Shown: piece after piece, positions 53,526 to 61,902 of the stretch
How the letters are laid out: each line of letters starts with the position of its first letter
Position numbering within the stretch: the first letter of the stretch is position 1
Assembly (NCBI RefSeq): GCF_029714185.1
Contig: NZ_CP121671.1
Span: 3,348,001 to 3,412,000, forward strand
Length of the DNA stretch: 64,000 bases
Source: Halobacillus naozhouensis
GTDB taxonomy: Bacteria > Bacillota > Bacilli > Bacillales > Halobacillaceae
Reading direction: 5' to 3'
Position numbers and translations under genes: made by a program
Notes under the pieces: model-generated
Told to the model about the DNA's origin: nothing
Database searches by the model: none
The model's input: only the letters and a program-made list of their open reading frames with translations

Positions 53526-54248
53526 TCAGCTATTTCTTCTTGATAAATTTATAGAAAACGAATACATGTCTGAACGGTAGAAGCCTTCTTGATATTCAAC
53601 GACGTCCCCTTCGTTATCATAAATCATCCGATTGATGATCAAAGTACATGAAGCCGGAGATACACCTAAAAGATTTGCATCGTTTTCATGAAATGGACCA
53701 CTCGTGATCATTTGTTCCGCATCTGCAAAATTGATTTCTAATTTTTTCTCAAGTAAATCGTAAAGGGTTGCGTTATCCAGGTCATATTTCTCAAGCTTTC
53801 TCCCAATCTCGACAGGATAGTACTGATTTTCTATAGCGATTGGGCTATCGTCTGCATATCGAACCCTTTTAATAAAGTATGCAACATCAAGTCCGGTTAA
53901 TGTACTAACTGATTTATCAGGTTTAATAATACCGTGATCAATTAGTTTTGCTCCCGGCTTCATTCCCATTCCTCGAATCGTTTCCGTCGTACTACTCAAG
54001 TACCCTAACCACTCTTGAATGGGCTTAAATGAAACAAACGTCCCTTTACCCTTTCTTTTTTCTAGAACACCATCCCTGACTAACAGATTAATAGCCTCTC
54101 TAACTGTGCTACGGCTAATCGAGAACTGCTCCATAAACTCCCTTTCACTGGGGATTCTGGTTTTATATTCTCCATCAAAAATTTTCTTTTCCAGGATCTC
54201 CTTCAGTTGAATATGAAGTGGAATTGGGTTTGTATGATCTAAAGACAT
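53526..54248 (-). CDS. GntR family regulator (HutC/UTRA type)
   Basis: ATG 54248 is preceded by GGAGGTC. 240 aa. N-terminal HTH IPSEREFMEQFSISRSTVRE and AINLLVRDGVLEKRKGKGTF, then a UTRA effector domain (TGLDVAYFIKRVRYADDSP, IAIENQYYPVEIG). Directly upstream of ald with a dyad between them, so it probably controls the taurine operon. A perfect cre site stands in front of it. Confidence 0.92.
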   Translation of the reverse strand: MSLDHTNPIPLHIQLKEILEKKIFDGEYKTRIPSEREFMEQFSISRSTVREAINLLVRDGVLEKRKGKGTFVSFKPIQEWLGYLSSTTETIRGMGMKPGAKLIDHGIIKPDKSVSTLTGLDVAYFIKRVRYADDSPIAIENQYYPVEIGRKLEKYDLDNATLYDLLEKKLEINFADAEQMITSGPFHENDANLLGVSPASCTLIINRMIYDNEGDVVEYQEGFYRSDMYSFSINLSRRNS

Positions 54249-54288
54249 TGTTGAGACCTCCACTTTTTTGAAAATTAAGCACCCTATC

Positions 54289-54302
54289 TGTAAACGGTTT
54301 CA
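54289..54302 (-). promoter_or_regulatory. Perfect cre (CcpA) site upstream of the GntR gene
   Basis: TGTAAACGGTTTCA fits the consensus TGWAANCGNTNWCA at every position. It lies 41-54 bases before the start codon and suggests carbon catabolite control of the taurine genes. Confidence 0.75.
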
Positions 54303-54597
54303 ATTTAGCGAAAAAATTACCCTCTTTATTCTTCCATCACTCCCCTTTCCACTCCATCCCACTTTTACAATGAGTTTTTAGTTTCTCTATATCTGATTAT
54401 AAACTACAGTCTTCACAATCTTCAATAAATTCTGATATCAGAATCCTTAATAATTGAGATAGGGAAATGTTATAAAGCGAGCCATATTGCATCATTTTCC
54501 ACACCTTTCATGATGACCCCCTTTTATAAGCATGTTCCCGAGCCAAGCCACGTAGAATATGCATTTGTTTTGAGCTAGAGGCCTTTTTAAAAATCAA
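54303..54597. other. AT-rich gap between gntR and the exporter gene
   Basis: 295 bases without a gene or clear hairpin. It should contain the gntR promoter and the end of the exporter transcript; no stem-loop with T run was found. Confidence 0.4.
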
Positions 54598-55662
54598 CTA
54601 TAAGGTGAAAAAGGTTATGAAAGACAACAGTAGAGATGTGATAAGCATCGCAATAAACGGACGGGAAGCTTTTGTTCGTAAAGCCTGGAAACTGACATTT
54701 AACCCGAGCCCAACCATTGCCATGGTTAAAATAAAAGTAGATAAATCAGCCACGCCATCCATGATAGCTGCTGGTATTTGAATGTGCTCTCCGATGACGT
54801 AGCTTCCGAAGAGACTCATGCCTATAAAGCCAATTAAAAACCAAGGGAAATCAACTTTTGTTTTCTCAGCGCCATTCGCGTTTTTTTTCTTCATCCAGTA
54901 CATTAAAATAAAACATAAAGGAACCAATAAAAAAACTCGACCTAATTTAGCTAATAAAGCAATCGCTAAGGCATCTTCCCCTCCAGGTGCAGCAGCCAAG
55001 GCCACATGGGCAATTTCATGTAGGCTCACTCCGGACCAAACCCCGTAATCGGCATTTGTTATTGGCAAAAAAGGGCGAATCACAGTGTAAAGCAGAGCGA
55101 AAATCGTTCCTGCTAAAGCAATAATCCCCACCCCGATCGCCGTATCCTCCTCTTCAGATTTTACGATGGGGGATACAGCCGCAATAGCTGCTGCACCGCA
55201 AACGGCCGTCCCGACCGCAAGGAGAAGGGATAATACAAAATCTGCCTTTAACCATTTCGCTATCAACAGCATGACTGCCATAGCAAAAACAATGGTTCCA
55301 ATGTCTCGTACAAGCAAGGGCATACCCTGGTTAAAGATAACGGCAATATTAAGCTTTAATCCGTATAACACAATGGCATACCGAAGTAATTTCTTGGAGG
55401 AAAATTCGATGCCTGGACGGATTTTTTCAGGATATTCCCAAATTTGACGGCAAATGATGGCGATTATAATTGCACAAGCAAGAGGGCCTACACGGTCAAA
55501 CCCAGGTATTTTTGCTAACCCAAGCCCCAATAATGCAATGAAAAAAGTGAATGCAATTCCGCCGATCCACGGTAACGCCCGATTTGGTCTCTTCCCTAAT
55601 TTCTTCTGTTGCCCTGAAGAAGGTACCTCATCTAACTTTTCCGCAATTGGTTGTTGTGCCAT
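54598..55662 (-). CDS. YeiH-type putative sulfate exporter family protein
   Basis: 354 aa, GGAAAGGAGC before ATG 55662. About ten membrane segments; family motifs RYAIVLYGLKLNIAVIFNQG, AVGTAVCGAAAIAAVSPIVK, GVSLHEIAHVALAAAPGG, VGLGLNVSFQALRTKASRP. PSE-family proteins (YeiH) are placed with sulfonate-degradation genes in several bacteria as sulfate/sulfite exporters; here it lies beside the taurine operon, fitting removal of sulfite from Xsc. The export direction is inferred. Confidence 0.85.
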   Translation of the reverse strand: MAQQPIAEKLDEVPSSGQQKKLGKRPNRALPWIGGIAFTFFIALLGLGLAKIPGFDRVGPLACAIIIAIICRQIWEYPEKIRPGIEFSSKKLLRYAIVLYGLKLNIAVIFNQGMPLLVRDIGTIVFAMAVMLLIAKWLKADFVLSLLLAVGTAVCGAAAIAAVSPIVKSEEEDTAIGVGIIALAGTIFALLYTVIRPFLPITNADYGVWSGVSLHEIAHVALAAAPGGEDALAIALLAKLGRVFLLVPLCFILMYWMKKKNANGAEKTKVDFPWFLIGFIGMSLFGSYVIGEHIQIPAAIMDGVADLSTFILTMAMVGLGLNVSFQALRTKASRPFIAMLITSLLLSFITFFTL

Positions 55663-55664
55663 TT

Positions 55665-55750
55665 TTCCATGCTCCTTTCCATCTTTTTTTTACCATAGCA
55701 CAGAAAATGGCCTTGAAATTATACGGATAATTAATAGTTGTTATTTACAA
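55665..55750 (-). repeat. Promoter-region repeat, copy 2 (upstream of the exporter gene)
   Basis: Counterpart of 44612-44730: TTATCATCTTT, CGTATAATTT with a TATAAT -10 (55711-55716 area), TATGGTAAAAAAAAG and GGAGCATGG. Similarity continues to the ribosome site, so this is the native promoter and copy 1 is a transplanted or duplicated one. Confidence 0.75.
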
Positions 55751-55807
55751 AGATGATAAGATTAATCTGAAAGATGGAAATGCCGTAAAAGTGTATTGAT
55801 GGTTTTT

Positions 55808-55857
55808 AATCTTCCAATGGGGAAAGGCATACCCGGTACTTGCCCCATTGGAAGATT
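55808..55857. repeat. Inverted repeat with 15-base arms
   Basis: AATCTTCCAATGGGG (55808-55822) and CCCCATTGGAAGATT (55843-55857) are exact complements around a 20-base loop. No T run follows on either strand. It may be a leftover of a small mobile element; no gene is present here. Confidence 0.65.
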
Positions 55858-55903
55858 AGAGGCTGTTTTACGATTCGAAGGGCAAAAGGAAAAACAACCA
55901 TAA

Positions 55904-55926
55904 TAAAAAGCAGGCGTATGCCTGCT
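55904..55926 (-). terminator. Terminator downstream of the EamA relic
   Basis: On the minus strand AGCAGGC ATAC GCCTGCT followed by TTTTTATT. It lies 80 bases after the truncated EamA frame and probably belonged to the intact gene. Confidence 0.72.
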
Positions 55927-56005
55927 CTCCGATTTAGATAAATGGGATGCTGATCTAGTCCGTACCATCCGACTTAAACAACACCAAGCAACAAATGTAT
56001 TCGCT

Positions 56006-56260
56006 TTACCATGTAAACGGTGTTATCGAAGTATGATAGATCCTAATACCAATCCATCCAAGGATGAAGATATTGATTAGGTCGTCCATTTTCGGTAACC
56101 GAAAATGGACGCTTGGCCACAGAGCATAAAGGAGAAAAGCTCCTGATGCTATAAGATAACGTATAAGTACTAAATGGCCTGGAGTGTAGCCACCATGTAA
56201 GCTGGCACGAATAGCAGCAAAGGTAGATCCCCATATCATAATTGTGATGAATGCCATCAA
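56006..56260 (-). pseudogene. EamA/DMT transporter, N-terminal remnant
   Basis: 84 codons covering the first EamA repeat: MAFITIMIWGSTFAAIRASL, HLVLIRYLIASGAFLLYALW, IFILGWIGIRIYH, then stop. The intact family has about 300 residues and ten segments. The reading frame continues upstream as NLKAFLMAF without an ATG near GGAGGGG, so the start is also damaged. Confidence 0.75.
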
Positions 56261-56336
56261 GAAAGCCTTTAAGTTCTTTGGTTTCCCCTCCCTATCTTAT
56301 CTCGAAGTTGAGCTTAGCCTACTATTTATTTGAAAT

Positions 56337-57725
56337 TTAACCAAACCATGCTTCCGACAACAGCTGAACGGCGTTCTGTATTTTTTTCTCCGACAAAGTC
56401 GCAAAGCCGAGTAGTACTGTTTTGTTATCATTCATCCCATAATCTGAAACAGGGTATACTTTTACACTATATATTGCCGCCTGATCAATGAGTTCATGCT
56501 CTGTCATGCCATTGTTGGCACGCACCAATAAATGCAAACCCGAATCTTGACCAATGATTTCGGCGCATTTCGGAAAATATGTTGAAATCGCTGAAACAAG
56601 TGCATCTCTTTTCTTACGATAGACGCCCCTCATTTTCTGGATATGTCTTTCCCAGTACCTGTCCTGCAAAAACCTCTGTAAAATTTCCTGATCGATTCGT
56701 GAAACGGTCTGCGCATAAAAGAAATAGTCTTTTTGGTACACTTGAGCAAGCGATTTAGGTAGAATCATATAACTCATACGCAACGATGGCAGTAATGCTT
56801 TGGAAAATGTGCTCATATATATCACATTGTCATTTGAGTCCAATCCTTGCAATGCCGGAATTGGCTTCCCTGTATAGCGAAACTCACTGTCATAATCATC
56901 TTCAATAATATAACGTTCTTCCTTCTCTTCCGCCCAATTTAGCAGCTGCATTCGCCTTGAAATCGGCATGATCATTCCGCATGGAAATTGATGGGATGGT
57001 GTAACAAGTGCCACACCCGCCTCGCTTTCCTCTAAATGGGAGATAAGCATCCCATCTCCATCGAGCGGAACCATTTCTACCTGCTTTGTTTCTTTTTCGA
57101 ACGTAACCATTTTACGGTGATAACTAGGATCTTCCACAGCAAAAATACTTCCCCGCAACAACTGAAATAAAATTTTCATTAAATATTGCGTCCCGGATCC
57201 GACAATAATTTGACTTGGAGAACATCGCACACCTCGGGATTCGTATATATATTCTGCAATGGTTTGTCGCAGCTCCCATTCACCCTGCGGGTGCCCCATC
57301 ATCAGCACATCTTTATTATCGTTTTGTATTACTTCACTTGCTAACTTACGGTATAGTCCAAATGGAAATGAATCGGTATCCACTCCTGTATAAGCAAAAT
57401 TAAAGGTATAATCACTACCACCGTATAATCTTTCTTCTACGTACTGGACGCTTCTCTGTATTTCGAATAGATTTTGCTCCATTTCACATACAAAGAACCC
57501 TTTGCGAGGGCGTGCTTCTATGTAGCCTTCCGCAACAAGCTGTCCGTAAGCTGTTTCAATTGTGTTCTGACTGATTTGCAGATGATGGGACAGCTTTCGC
57601 TTAGAGGGCAGCTTTGTCCCAGATGTTAAATTTCCCAATTCCATTTCTTGTTTAATATGGTGATATAACTGTTCATATAACGGTTCTCCACCATGAGGAT
57701 TAAGCTTCAGTGTTAATTCCAACAT
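56337..57725 (-). CDS. MocR/PdxR-type regulator (GntR HTH fused to aminotransferase)
   Basis: 462 aa. GntR HTH in the first 75 residues (GTKLPSKRKLSHHLQISQNT, YIEARPRKGFFV), then a fold-type I PLP domain: MGHPQGEWELRQTIAEYI, IIVGSGTQYLMKILFQLL, IIEDDYDSEFRYTGKPIPAL, and the PLP Lys in STFSKALLPSLRMSY. Divergently transcribed from two EamA genes over a 126-base region holding a dyad, so it very likely controls them. The ligand may be PLP with an amine or amino acid. Confidence 0.92.
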   Translation of the reverse strand: MLELTLKLNPHGGEPLYEQLYHHIKQEMELGNLTSGTKLPSKRKLSHHLQISQNTIETAYGQLVAEGYIEARPRKGFFVCEMEQNLFEIQRSVQYVEERLYGGSDYTFNFAYTGVDTDSFPFGLYRKLASEVIQNDNKDVLMMGHPQGEWELRQTIAEYIYESRGVRCSPSQIIVGSGTQYLMKILFQLLRGSIFAVEDPSYHRKMVTFEKETKQVEMVPLDGDGMLISHLEESEAGVALVTPSHQFPCGMIMPISRRMQLLNWAEEKEERYIIEDDYDSEFRYTGKPIPALQGLDSNDNVIYMSTFSKALLPSLRMSYMILPKSLAQVYQKDYFFYAQTVSRIDQEILQRFLQDRYWERHIQKMRGVYRKKRDALVSAISTYFPKCAEIIGQDSGLHLLVRANNGMTEHELIDQAAIYSVKVYPVSDYGMNDNKTVLLGFATLSEKKIQNAVQLLSEAWFG

Positions 57726-57753
57726 ATAACTGACCCCATTAATTTTTATAAAA

Positions 57754-57789
57754 CTGATACTTACAATAGTATCAGAACTTAATTATAAT
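57754..57789. promoter_or_regulatory. MocR-EamA intergenic operator and -10 region
   Basis: CTGATACT TACAAT AGTATCAG (57754-57775) is a perfect eight-pair dyad in the divergent region. TATAAT at 57783-57788 fits a plus-strand -10 for the EamA genes. Confidence 0.65.
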
Positions 57790-57851
57790 ACCTCCATATT
57801 AACCAGTTCTTTTTGTGGAAATCAAGAAAAAATTAAGAGGGGGACTCCATC

Positions 57852-58781
57852 ATGAAGAAATCCCGTCGTATAGGTCTTATTATGATTATTAGTGGCGCAA
57901 CGTTATGGGGACTGTCTGGTCCTATGATTCAATGGTTCTTTCATCATACTGAATTATCATCCATAAGCTTTTTGGTCGTTCGATTGTTGTTAGCAGGTTT
58001 TTTTATCTTGAGTTACCTATTTTTCCGAAAGAAGAATATTTTCGGGATTTGGAAGCTCCCACGTCATTGGATCCAACTTATTATTTTTGCGGTTTTTGGC
58101 ATGCTGGGAGCTCAATATGTCTTCATTGAAGCCATCCACGTAAGCAATGCCGTCACTGCGATGCTGTTTCAATTCTTTGGACCCGTTTTGATCACCATTT
58201 ACGTTGCCATTCAGATTAAAAGACTGCCATCTCTTACGCAATTCCTAGCTATCATTACAGCATTAACGGGACTCTATTTTTTGATTACCAACGGATCAGT
58301 GGAAAATGTTGTGCTATCAAAAAAAGCCATCGCCTTTGGTGTACTAACGATGCTTGGTTTTACTTTCTATACACTCCACCCTGAGTCTCTTATCAAACAG
58401 TGGGGGACCATAGTCATTGTCGGCTGGGGCATGTTCATTGGAGGGATCGTATTATTTTTATCTCACCAAACATTTAGTGTCTACTCCCTAACCGAAACAT
58501 TAACCATCAACACTTTCTCTATGATGATCCTAATTATTATAACCGGAACCCTTTCATTTCTATTTTATATCGGAATCTTAAAATACCTATCTCCAACAGA
58601 AACCAGCATTTTAGCTAGCATTGAACCTCTGGTTGCCGCAATCATTTCAGTAACCTGGTTAAACGAATCATTCGGAGCCTACCAACTGTTAGGAGGTATT
58701 TTCATTATTGTTGCTGTCATTTTCTTAACCATACCAAAGAAAGAGATTGAACTATATGCAGCAACACAGAAAGTATCCTGA
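57852..58781 (+). CDS. EamA/DMT family exporter, first copy
   Basis: 309 aa, AGAGGGGGAC before ATG 57852. Ten membrane segments in two EamA repeats: MIISGATLWGLSGPMIQWFF and SNAVTAMLFQFFGPVLITIY in repeat 1, VLTMLGFTFYTLHPESLIKQ and TEILASIEPLVA-like TETSILASIEPLVAAIISVT in repeat 2. Inner-membrane metabolite exporter. Controlled by the divergent MocR regulator, which suggests export of an amino acid or amine. Confidence 0.9.
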   Translation: MKKSRRIGLIMIISGATLWGLSGPMIQWFFHHTELSSISFLVVRLLLAGFFILSYLFFRKKNIFGIWKLPRHWIQLIIFAVFGMLGAQYVFIEAIHVSNAVTAMLFQFFGPVLITIYVAIQIKRLPSLTQFLAIITALTGLYFLITNGSVENVVLSKKAIAFGVLTMLGFTFYTLHPESLIKQWGTIVIVGWGMFIGGIVLFLSHQTFSVYSLTETLTINTFSMMILIIITGTLSFLFYIGILKYLSPTETSILASIEPLVAAIISVTWLNESFGAYQLLGGIFIIVAVIFLTIPKKEIELYAATQKVS

Positions 58782-58848
58782 GGGGCAACTGTCTCTTCAT
58801 TTGTATAAGTAATAAAAAGACATAAAAATTTAGTGGAGGAATAGACCG

Positions 58849-59766
58849 ATGGAAAATAAATCCGCATTGCTATTTATTGGTGCCGGGGCATCGTTATGGG
58901 GAATAATCAGTGTATTTGTAACGTATCTTTATGAAATAGGCTTTACACCAACACAAGTTGTTACAATGCGTGTTTTATCCGCAACTTTATTTCTAATTGT
59001 TTATGCTCTGTTTAAGAATCGTCAACTCCTAAAAATTAAAATATCAGATTGTAAATACTTTGTAGGGACAGGTATTTTTAGTATTATCCTTTTTAATTGG
59101 TGTTTGTTCAGTGCAATTGAAGAAACATCTGTTTCCATTGCAACCATCCTTCTTTATACGGCACCTGCCTTTGTGACTCTTTTTTCAAGACTTATATTTA
59201 AAGAATCACTAACAACACGAAAAGTTGCAGCTTTACTTATAACGATTGTCGGCTGCTCTTTTGTTATTGGCATATTACCAAACGCGAATGGATCGACATC
59301 TTTATATGGATTAATCCTTGGTCTTGGTTCAGGTCTCTTCTACGCGCTTTATAGTGTATTTGGAAAAATCGCACTCAGGAAATATAAGTCTTTAACCGTT
59401 ACTGTCTATACCTTTTTGTTTGCAACCGTTGCGATCACACCTTTTAGTGGATTGTGGTCTATAATTCCTCTATTTTCAGATCTTACAGTATGGATTTATA
59501 TAATAGGTCTTGGTTTTCTCTCAACCATGCTACCATTTATTTTTTATACAAAAGGATTAAACACAGTAGAATCAAGTCAGGCATCTATAATCGCAACAAT
59601 CGAACCAGTAGTTGCTACTCTAGTGGGCTTTTTAATCTTTCACGAAAAATTAAATTTGTGGCAATACCTCGGTATAGTTATGGTTATTGCTGCCGTTATT
59701 ATTGTTCAAGAATCAAGAAAGGGCTCTAAGAGGAAATCATTTTTATCCAATGCATCCTCGCTTTGA
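58849..59766 (+). CDS. EamA/DMT family exporter, second copy
   Basis: 305 aa, GTGGAGGAA before ATG 58849, 67 bases after the first copy. Ten segments; ALLFIGAGASLWGIISVFVT, TSVSIATILLYTAPAFVTLF, LILGLGSGLFYALYSVFGKI, VESSQASIIATIEPVVATLV. The two neighbouring genes share the family pattern but are clearly diverged, so they may act as a pair or on different cargo. Confidence 0.9.
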   Translation: MENKSALLFIGAGASLWGIISVFVTYLYEIGFTPTQVVTMRVLSATLFLIVYALFKNRQLLKIKISDCKYFVGTGIFSIILFNWCLFSAIEETSVSIATILLYTAPAFVTLFSRLIFKESLTTRKVAALLITIVGCSFVIGILPNANGSTSLYGLILGLGSGLFYALYSVFGKIALRKYKSLTVTVYTFLFATVAITPFSGLWSIIPLFSDLTVWIYIIGLGFLSTMLPFIFYTKGLNTVESSQASIIATIEPVVATLVGFLIFHEKLNLWQYLGIVMVIAAVIIVQESRKGSKRKSFLSNASSL

Positions 59767-59895
59767 TAGTATATGTAACAATTTATCGGACATTTCAAAC
59801 ATCATGACTTAACTTTACTAAATTACTTATTGGATCTACCTATTGGTGTTTTAACATAAGAATGCCCTTTGCTGAGAAGTACTTGGAAATCAATA

Positions 59896-60035
59896 TTAAC
59901 AAAGAGGTAAAATAAACCAGAAGGTATGGTGAGTACCTCTTGAACTGACGCCAACCCTTCCATTATGATGGTCTACAATTTCTTTTGTTATCGCTAAACC
60001 TAATCCTGTCCCCCCTGTTTCACGGTTACGAGAGG
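59896..60035 (-). pseudogene. Sensor histidine kinase, C-terminal fragment
   Basis: The minus strand encodes SRNRETGGTGLGLAITKEIV, then DHHNGRVGVSSRGTHHTFWF and ILPLC before a stop: the G2 box and the end of a HATPase domain. Nothing upstream belongs to a kinase, so only the 3' end remains. Confidence 0.8.
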
Positions 60036-60086
60036 AACAATTGCAGTAAGGCTGAAAATCCATAAGTAATGAAAGAGAGTTGAATT

Positions 60087-60182
60087 AAATTGGGTGACCG
60101 GGTTATACATCATGCCCATGCACTTACATTTACAGGAGATAGTTACAGAGTCAGCCATGCTTTATCAAGGCAAAACAACTGA
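60087..60182 (+). mobile_element. IS21-type istB 3' fragment
   Basis: The plus strand encodes GDRVIHHAHALTFTGDSYRV and SHALSRQNN before TGA, matching the C-terminus of IstB ATP-binding transposition proteins. No istA or other istB parts are present. It marks an old insertion that cut the kinase fragment next to it. Confidence 0.7.
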
Positions 60183-60251
60183 ACAAAATCGGCTGGCAAG
60201 CTTATGTATTTTTCATTGCATTATTATGTACTTTTCTATTGCAAAACACAG

Positions 60252-60803
60252 CTAGCCTCCTGCAACAACTTCTACCACAATATTCCCTGAAAGTTCATCA
60301 TTTATATAAACGAGAAGATTCCAAACCCCTGCGGTTGGAAACCTTAAATTTGATGGCATATTTACTTCATCCTCATTAATTTGGGCACCTTCGTAGAATT
60401 CCCCTGAAAATACCTTGATTAATTCTTCGGATCCCTTTTTATACGCCATTATTTTAACTGGTTGATTCTTAATATTTTCTTTCCCCCAATAAAACCAAAA
60501 AATCTTTTGGTCTTTACTGGACACAATCGGGAAACTGCCAGTTATGCCAAAACTATTTTTCTTTCCGATAACTTCGTAGATTACCCTTTCACCACTGTAA
60601 GAGCTAGTTTCATAATTAAATGTTGGGGTTAGGTTCCACTCATTATATTCATCCTTTAGTTCAATTACGGCTCCTTCATAAGTCAATTCCATACTATTAG
60701 CGTTTTCTTCTTCAGGTTTACTTTTCATGTCGCACCCAGCTAAAAACAATAATAAAAGAGTAAGGTTACCTAAAAAAATAAGTATTATTTTCAAATACCT
60801 CAT
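60252..60803 (-). CDS. Putative lipoprotein (DUF4871-like)
   Basis: 183 aa; lipobox LLLFLAGCDM in the signal peptide. The mature part is a soluble beta-rich domain: ELKDEYNEWNLTPTFNYETS, FGITGSFPIVSSKDQKIFWF, and NLRFPTAGVWNLLVYINDEL near the end. The last motif recalls DUF4871-type lipoproteins of Bacillus. Extracytoplasmic, lipid-anchored; function unknown. Confidence 0.7.
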   Translation of the reverse strand: MRYLKIILIFLGNLTLLLLFLAGCDMKSKPEEENANSMELTYEGAVIELKDEYNEWNLTPTFNYETSSYSGERVIYEVIGKKNSFGITGSFPIVSSKDQKIFWFYWGKENIKNQPVKIMAYKKGSEELIKVFSGEFYEGAQINEDEVNMPSNLRFPTAGVWNLLVYINDELSGNIVVEVVAGG

Positions 60804-61034
60804 ACCTTCTGGTTCTTTTTAGCAGCTTTGGCATTACACAGTTCCCTCCCAGTTATTGGATAAAAGAAAAGCTGAAGATCTCTCGGACAATCCTCAGTTA
60901 TCGCGCTCCGTTTACAGACTTAATTACATTAGGATAAGTAGGTTGAAAAGCCATTTACTTTGTTAATGATAGGAATGGACTGACTGAAATTTCTTTCCTT
61001 TACTAGTTGGGTGGTTAATTAGAAAAACGTCTTA

Positions 61035-61457
61035 TTAAATAAGCTTGTCCTTAGTATAGTTGAAGGTCTTCTCTGCACTCGATTTTAAAAATTCAACTAA
61101 CCCATCTAACGAACCTATAAACTTCTCAACCTCAGATAGGTGATAAAATGTGCTTGTGGTAGTAAAATTATTAATTTCGTTATTAGGTGAATAAAGGATA
61201 ACTTTTTTATTAAGTCCCAGGGCTATTCCTAATTCAATGTGGCTCCCTTTTCCTGCTGGCAATAAAACAACGATAAAATCAGACTCCGCCACAGCATTCA
61301 TTTCTTGTTGGCCAATTTGCTTTAGGTCTTCAAGTGTTGATGCTTTTTCATGCTGTGTCCAATCATATGTATGTACGTAACCCTGAGCCTTCAACTGTTC
61401 ACTAACGTACCGTACTTTATCTATATTTTTGAAACTTGATGCAATATAAAACTTCAC
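61035..61457 (-). CDS. Nucleoside 2-deoxyribosyltransferase-like protein
   Basis: 140 aa; starts with GTG 61457 behind GGAGGATAA. MKFYIASSFKNIDKVRYVSE, TYDWTQHEKAS, ESDFIVVLLPAGKGSHIELG and IALGLNKKVILYSP match the nucleoside 2-deoxyribosyltransferase superfamily: Tyr of FYIAS, Asp of ESDF and Glu of SHIELG are the active-site candidates. Members move deoxyribose between bases or hydrolyse nucleotides. Its 3' end is duplicated at 31.8 kb. Coupled to the small ORF upstream. Confidence 0.82.
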   Translation of the reverse strand: MKFYIASSFKNIDKVRYVSEQLKAQGYVHTYDWTQHEKASTLEDLKQIGQQEMNAVAESDFIVVLLPAGKGSHIELGIALGLNKKVILYSPNNEINNFTTTSTFYHLSEVEKFIGSLDGLVEFLKSSAEKTFNYTKDKLI

Positions 61458-61459
61458 GC

Positions 61460-61630
61460 TTATCCTCCATTTTTTTTATGAGCTCTGTTCTCCCACAATC
61501 CTGCTACAATTCTGGCGGAAAGAGGACGGTCACTTATATGTAATTGTGACTTCCCATAATTAGCATTTAGGATTGCCTCTGTCTTTATCATTACCTTCAT
61601 CATTTTCTTCCTCTTGTTCATCCGCTTCAT
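61460..61630 (-). CDS. Small hypothetical protein upstream of the deoxyribosyltransferase-like gene
   Basis: Candidate start ATG 61630 with ACGGAAGTC upstream; 56 aa. A very basic start MKRMNKRKKMMKVM precedes AILNANYGKSQLHISDRPLS and ARIVAGLWENRAHKKNGG, which looks coding. The stop overlaps the ribosome site of the next gene. No family recognised, and the start is uncertain. Confidence 0.35.
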   Translation of the reverse strand: MKRMNKRKKMMKVMIKTEAILNANYGKSQLHISDRPLSARIVAGLWENRAHKKNGG

Positions 61631-61631
61631 T

Positions 61632-61745
61632 CTTTCGACTTCCGTACTCAAGATTCCTTTTTTCCAACAAATAAATTCTCGGCCAACACACACAGATTAA
61701 AAAGGGCGCACTATTCGAATAGTGCGCCCACTTCATAAATAAACT
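61632..61745 (-). repeat. Module duplicated at 31978-32097, with terminator palindrome
   Basis: Contains the perfect 26-base palindrome 61704-61729, followed on the minus strand by TTTTTAAT, and flanks almost identical to the 32.0-kb copy. As a terminator it ends the arsR/AHSA1 transcripts from the right. Confidence 0.8.
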
Positions 61746-61902
61746 CAAATCTCAGTTAATTGTTCCTCAAGAAGACCCATCGTTGACTTTGCTCCATCTA
61801 TTGCCCCGTACTTCTTAACCGCCTTTTCCAATTCCGCAAAAGATGGAAAAACCATGCGCATAATGAGCTCGGTATGATTGTCTTGTTCATCAAAAGTCAC
61901 TG
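61745..61902 (-). pseudogene. AHSA1/SRPBCC protein, C-terminal fragment
   Basis: Just after the ArsR stop the minus strand encodes VTVTFDEQDNHTELIMRMVF, PSFAELEKAVKKYGAIDGAK and STMGLLEEQLTEI before TGA, the last 50 residues of an AHSA1 domain. The first 100 residues are missing, so the original gene has been deleted internally. Confidence 0.8.

Noticed and set aside
55762..55968. 68-codon minus-strand frame
   Set aside because: It spans the inverted repeat 55808-55857 and the terminator at 55904-55926; not protein-like.
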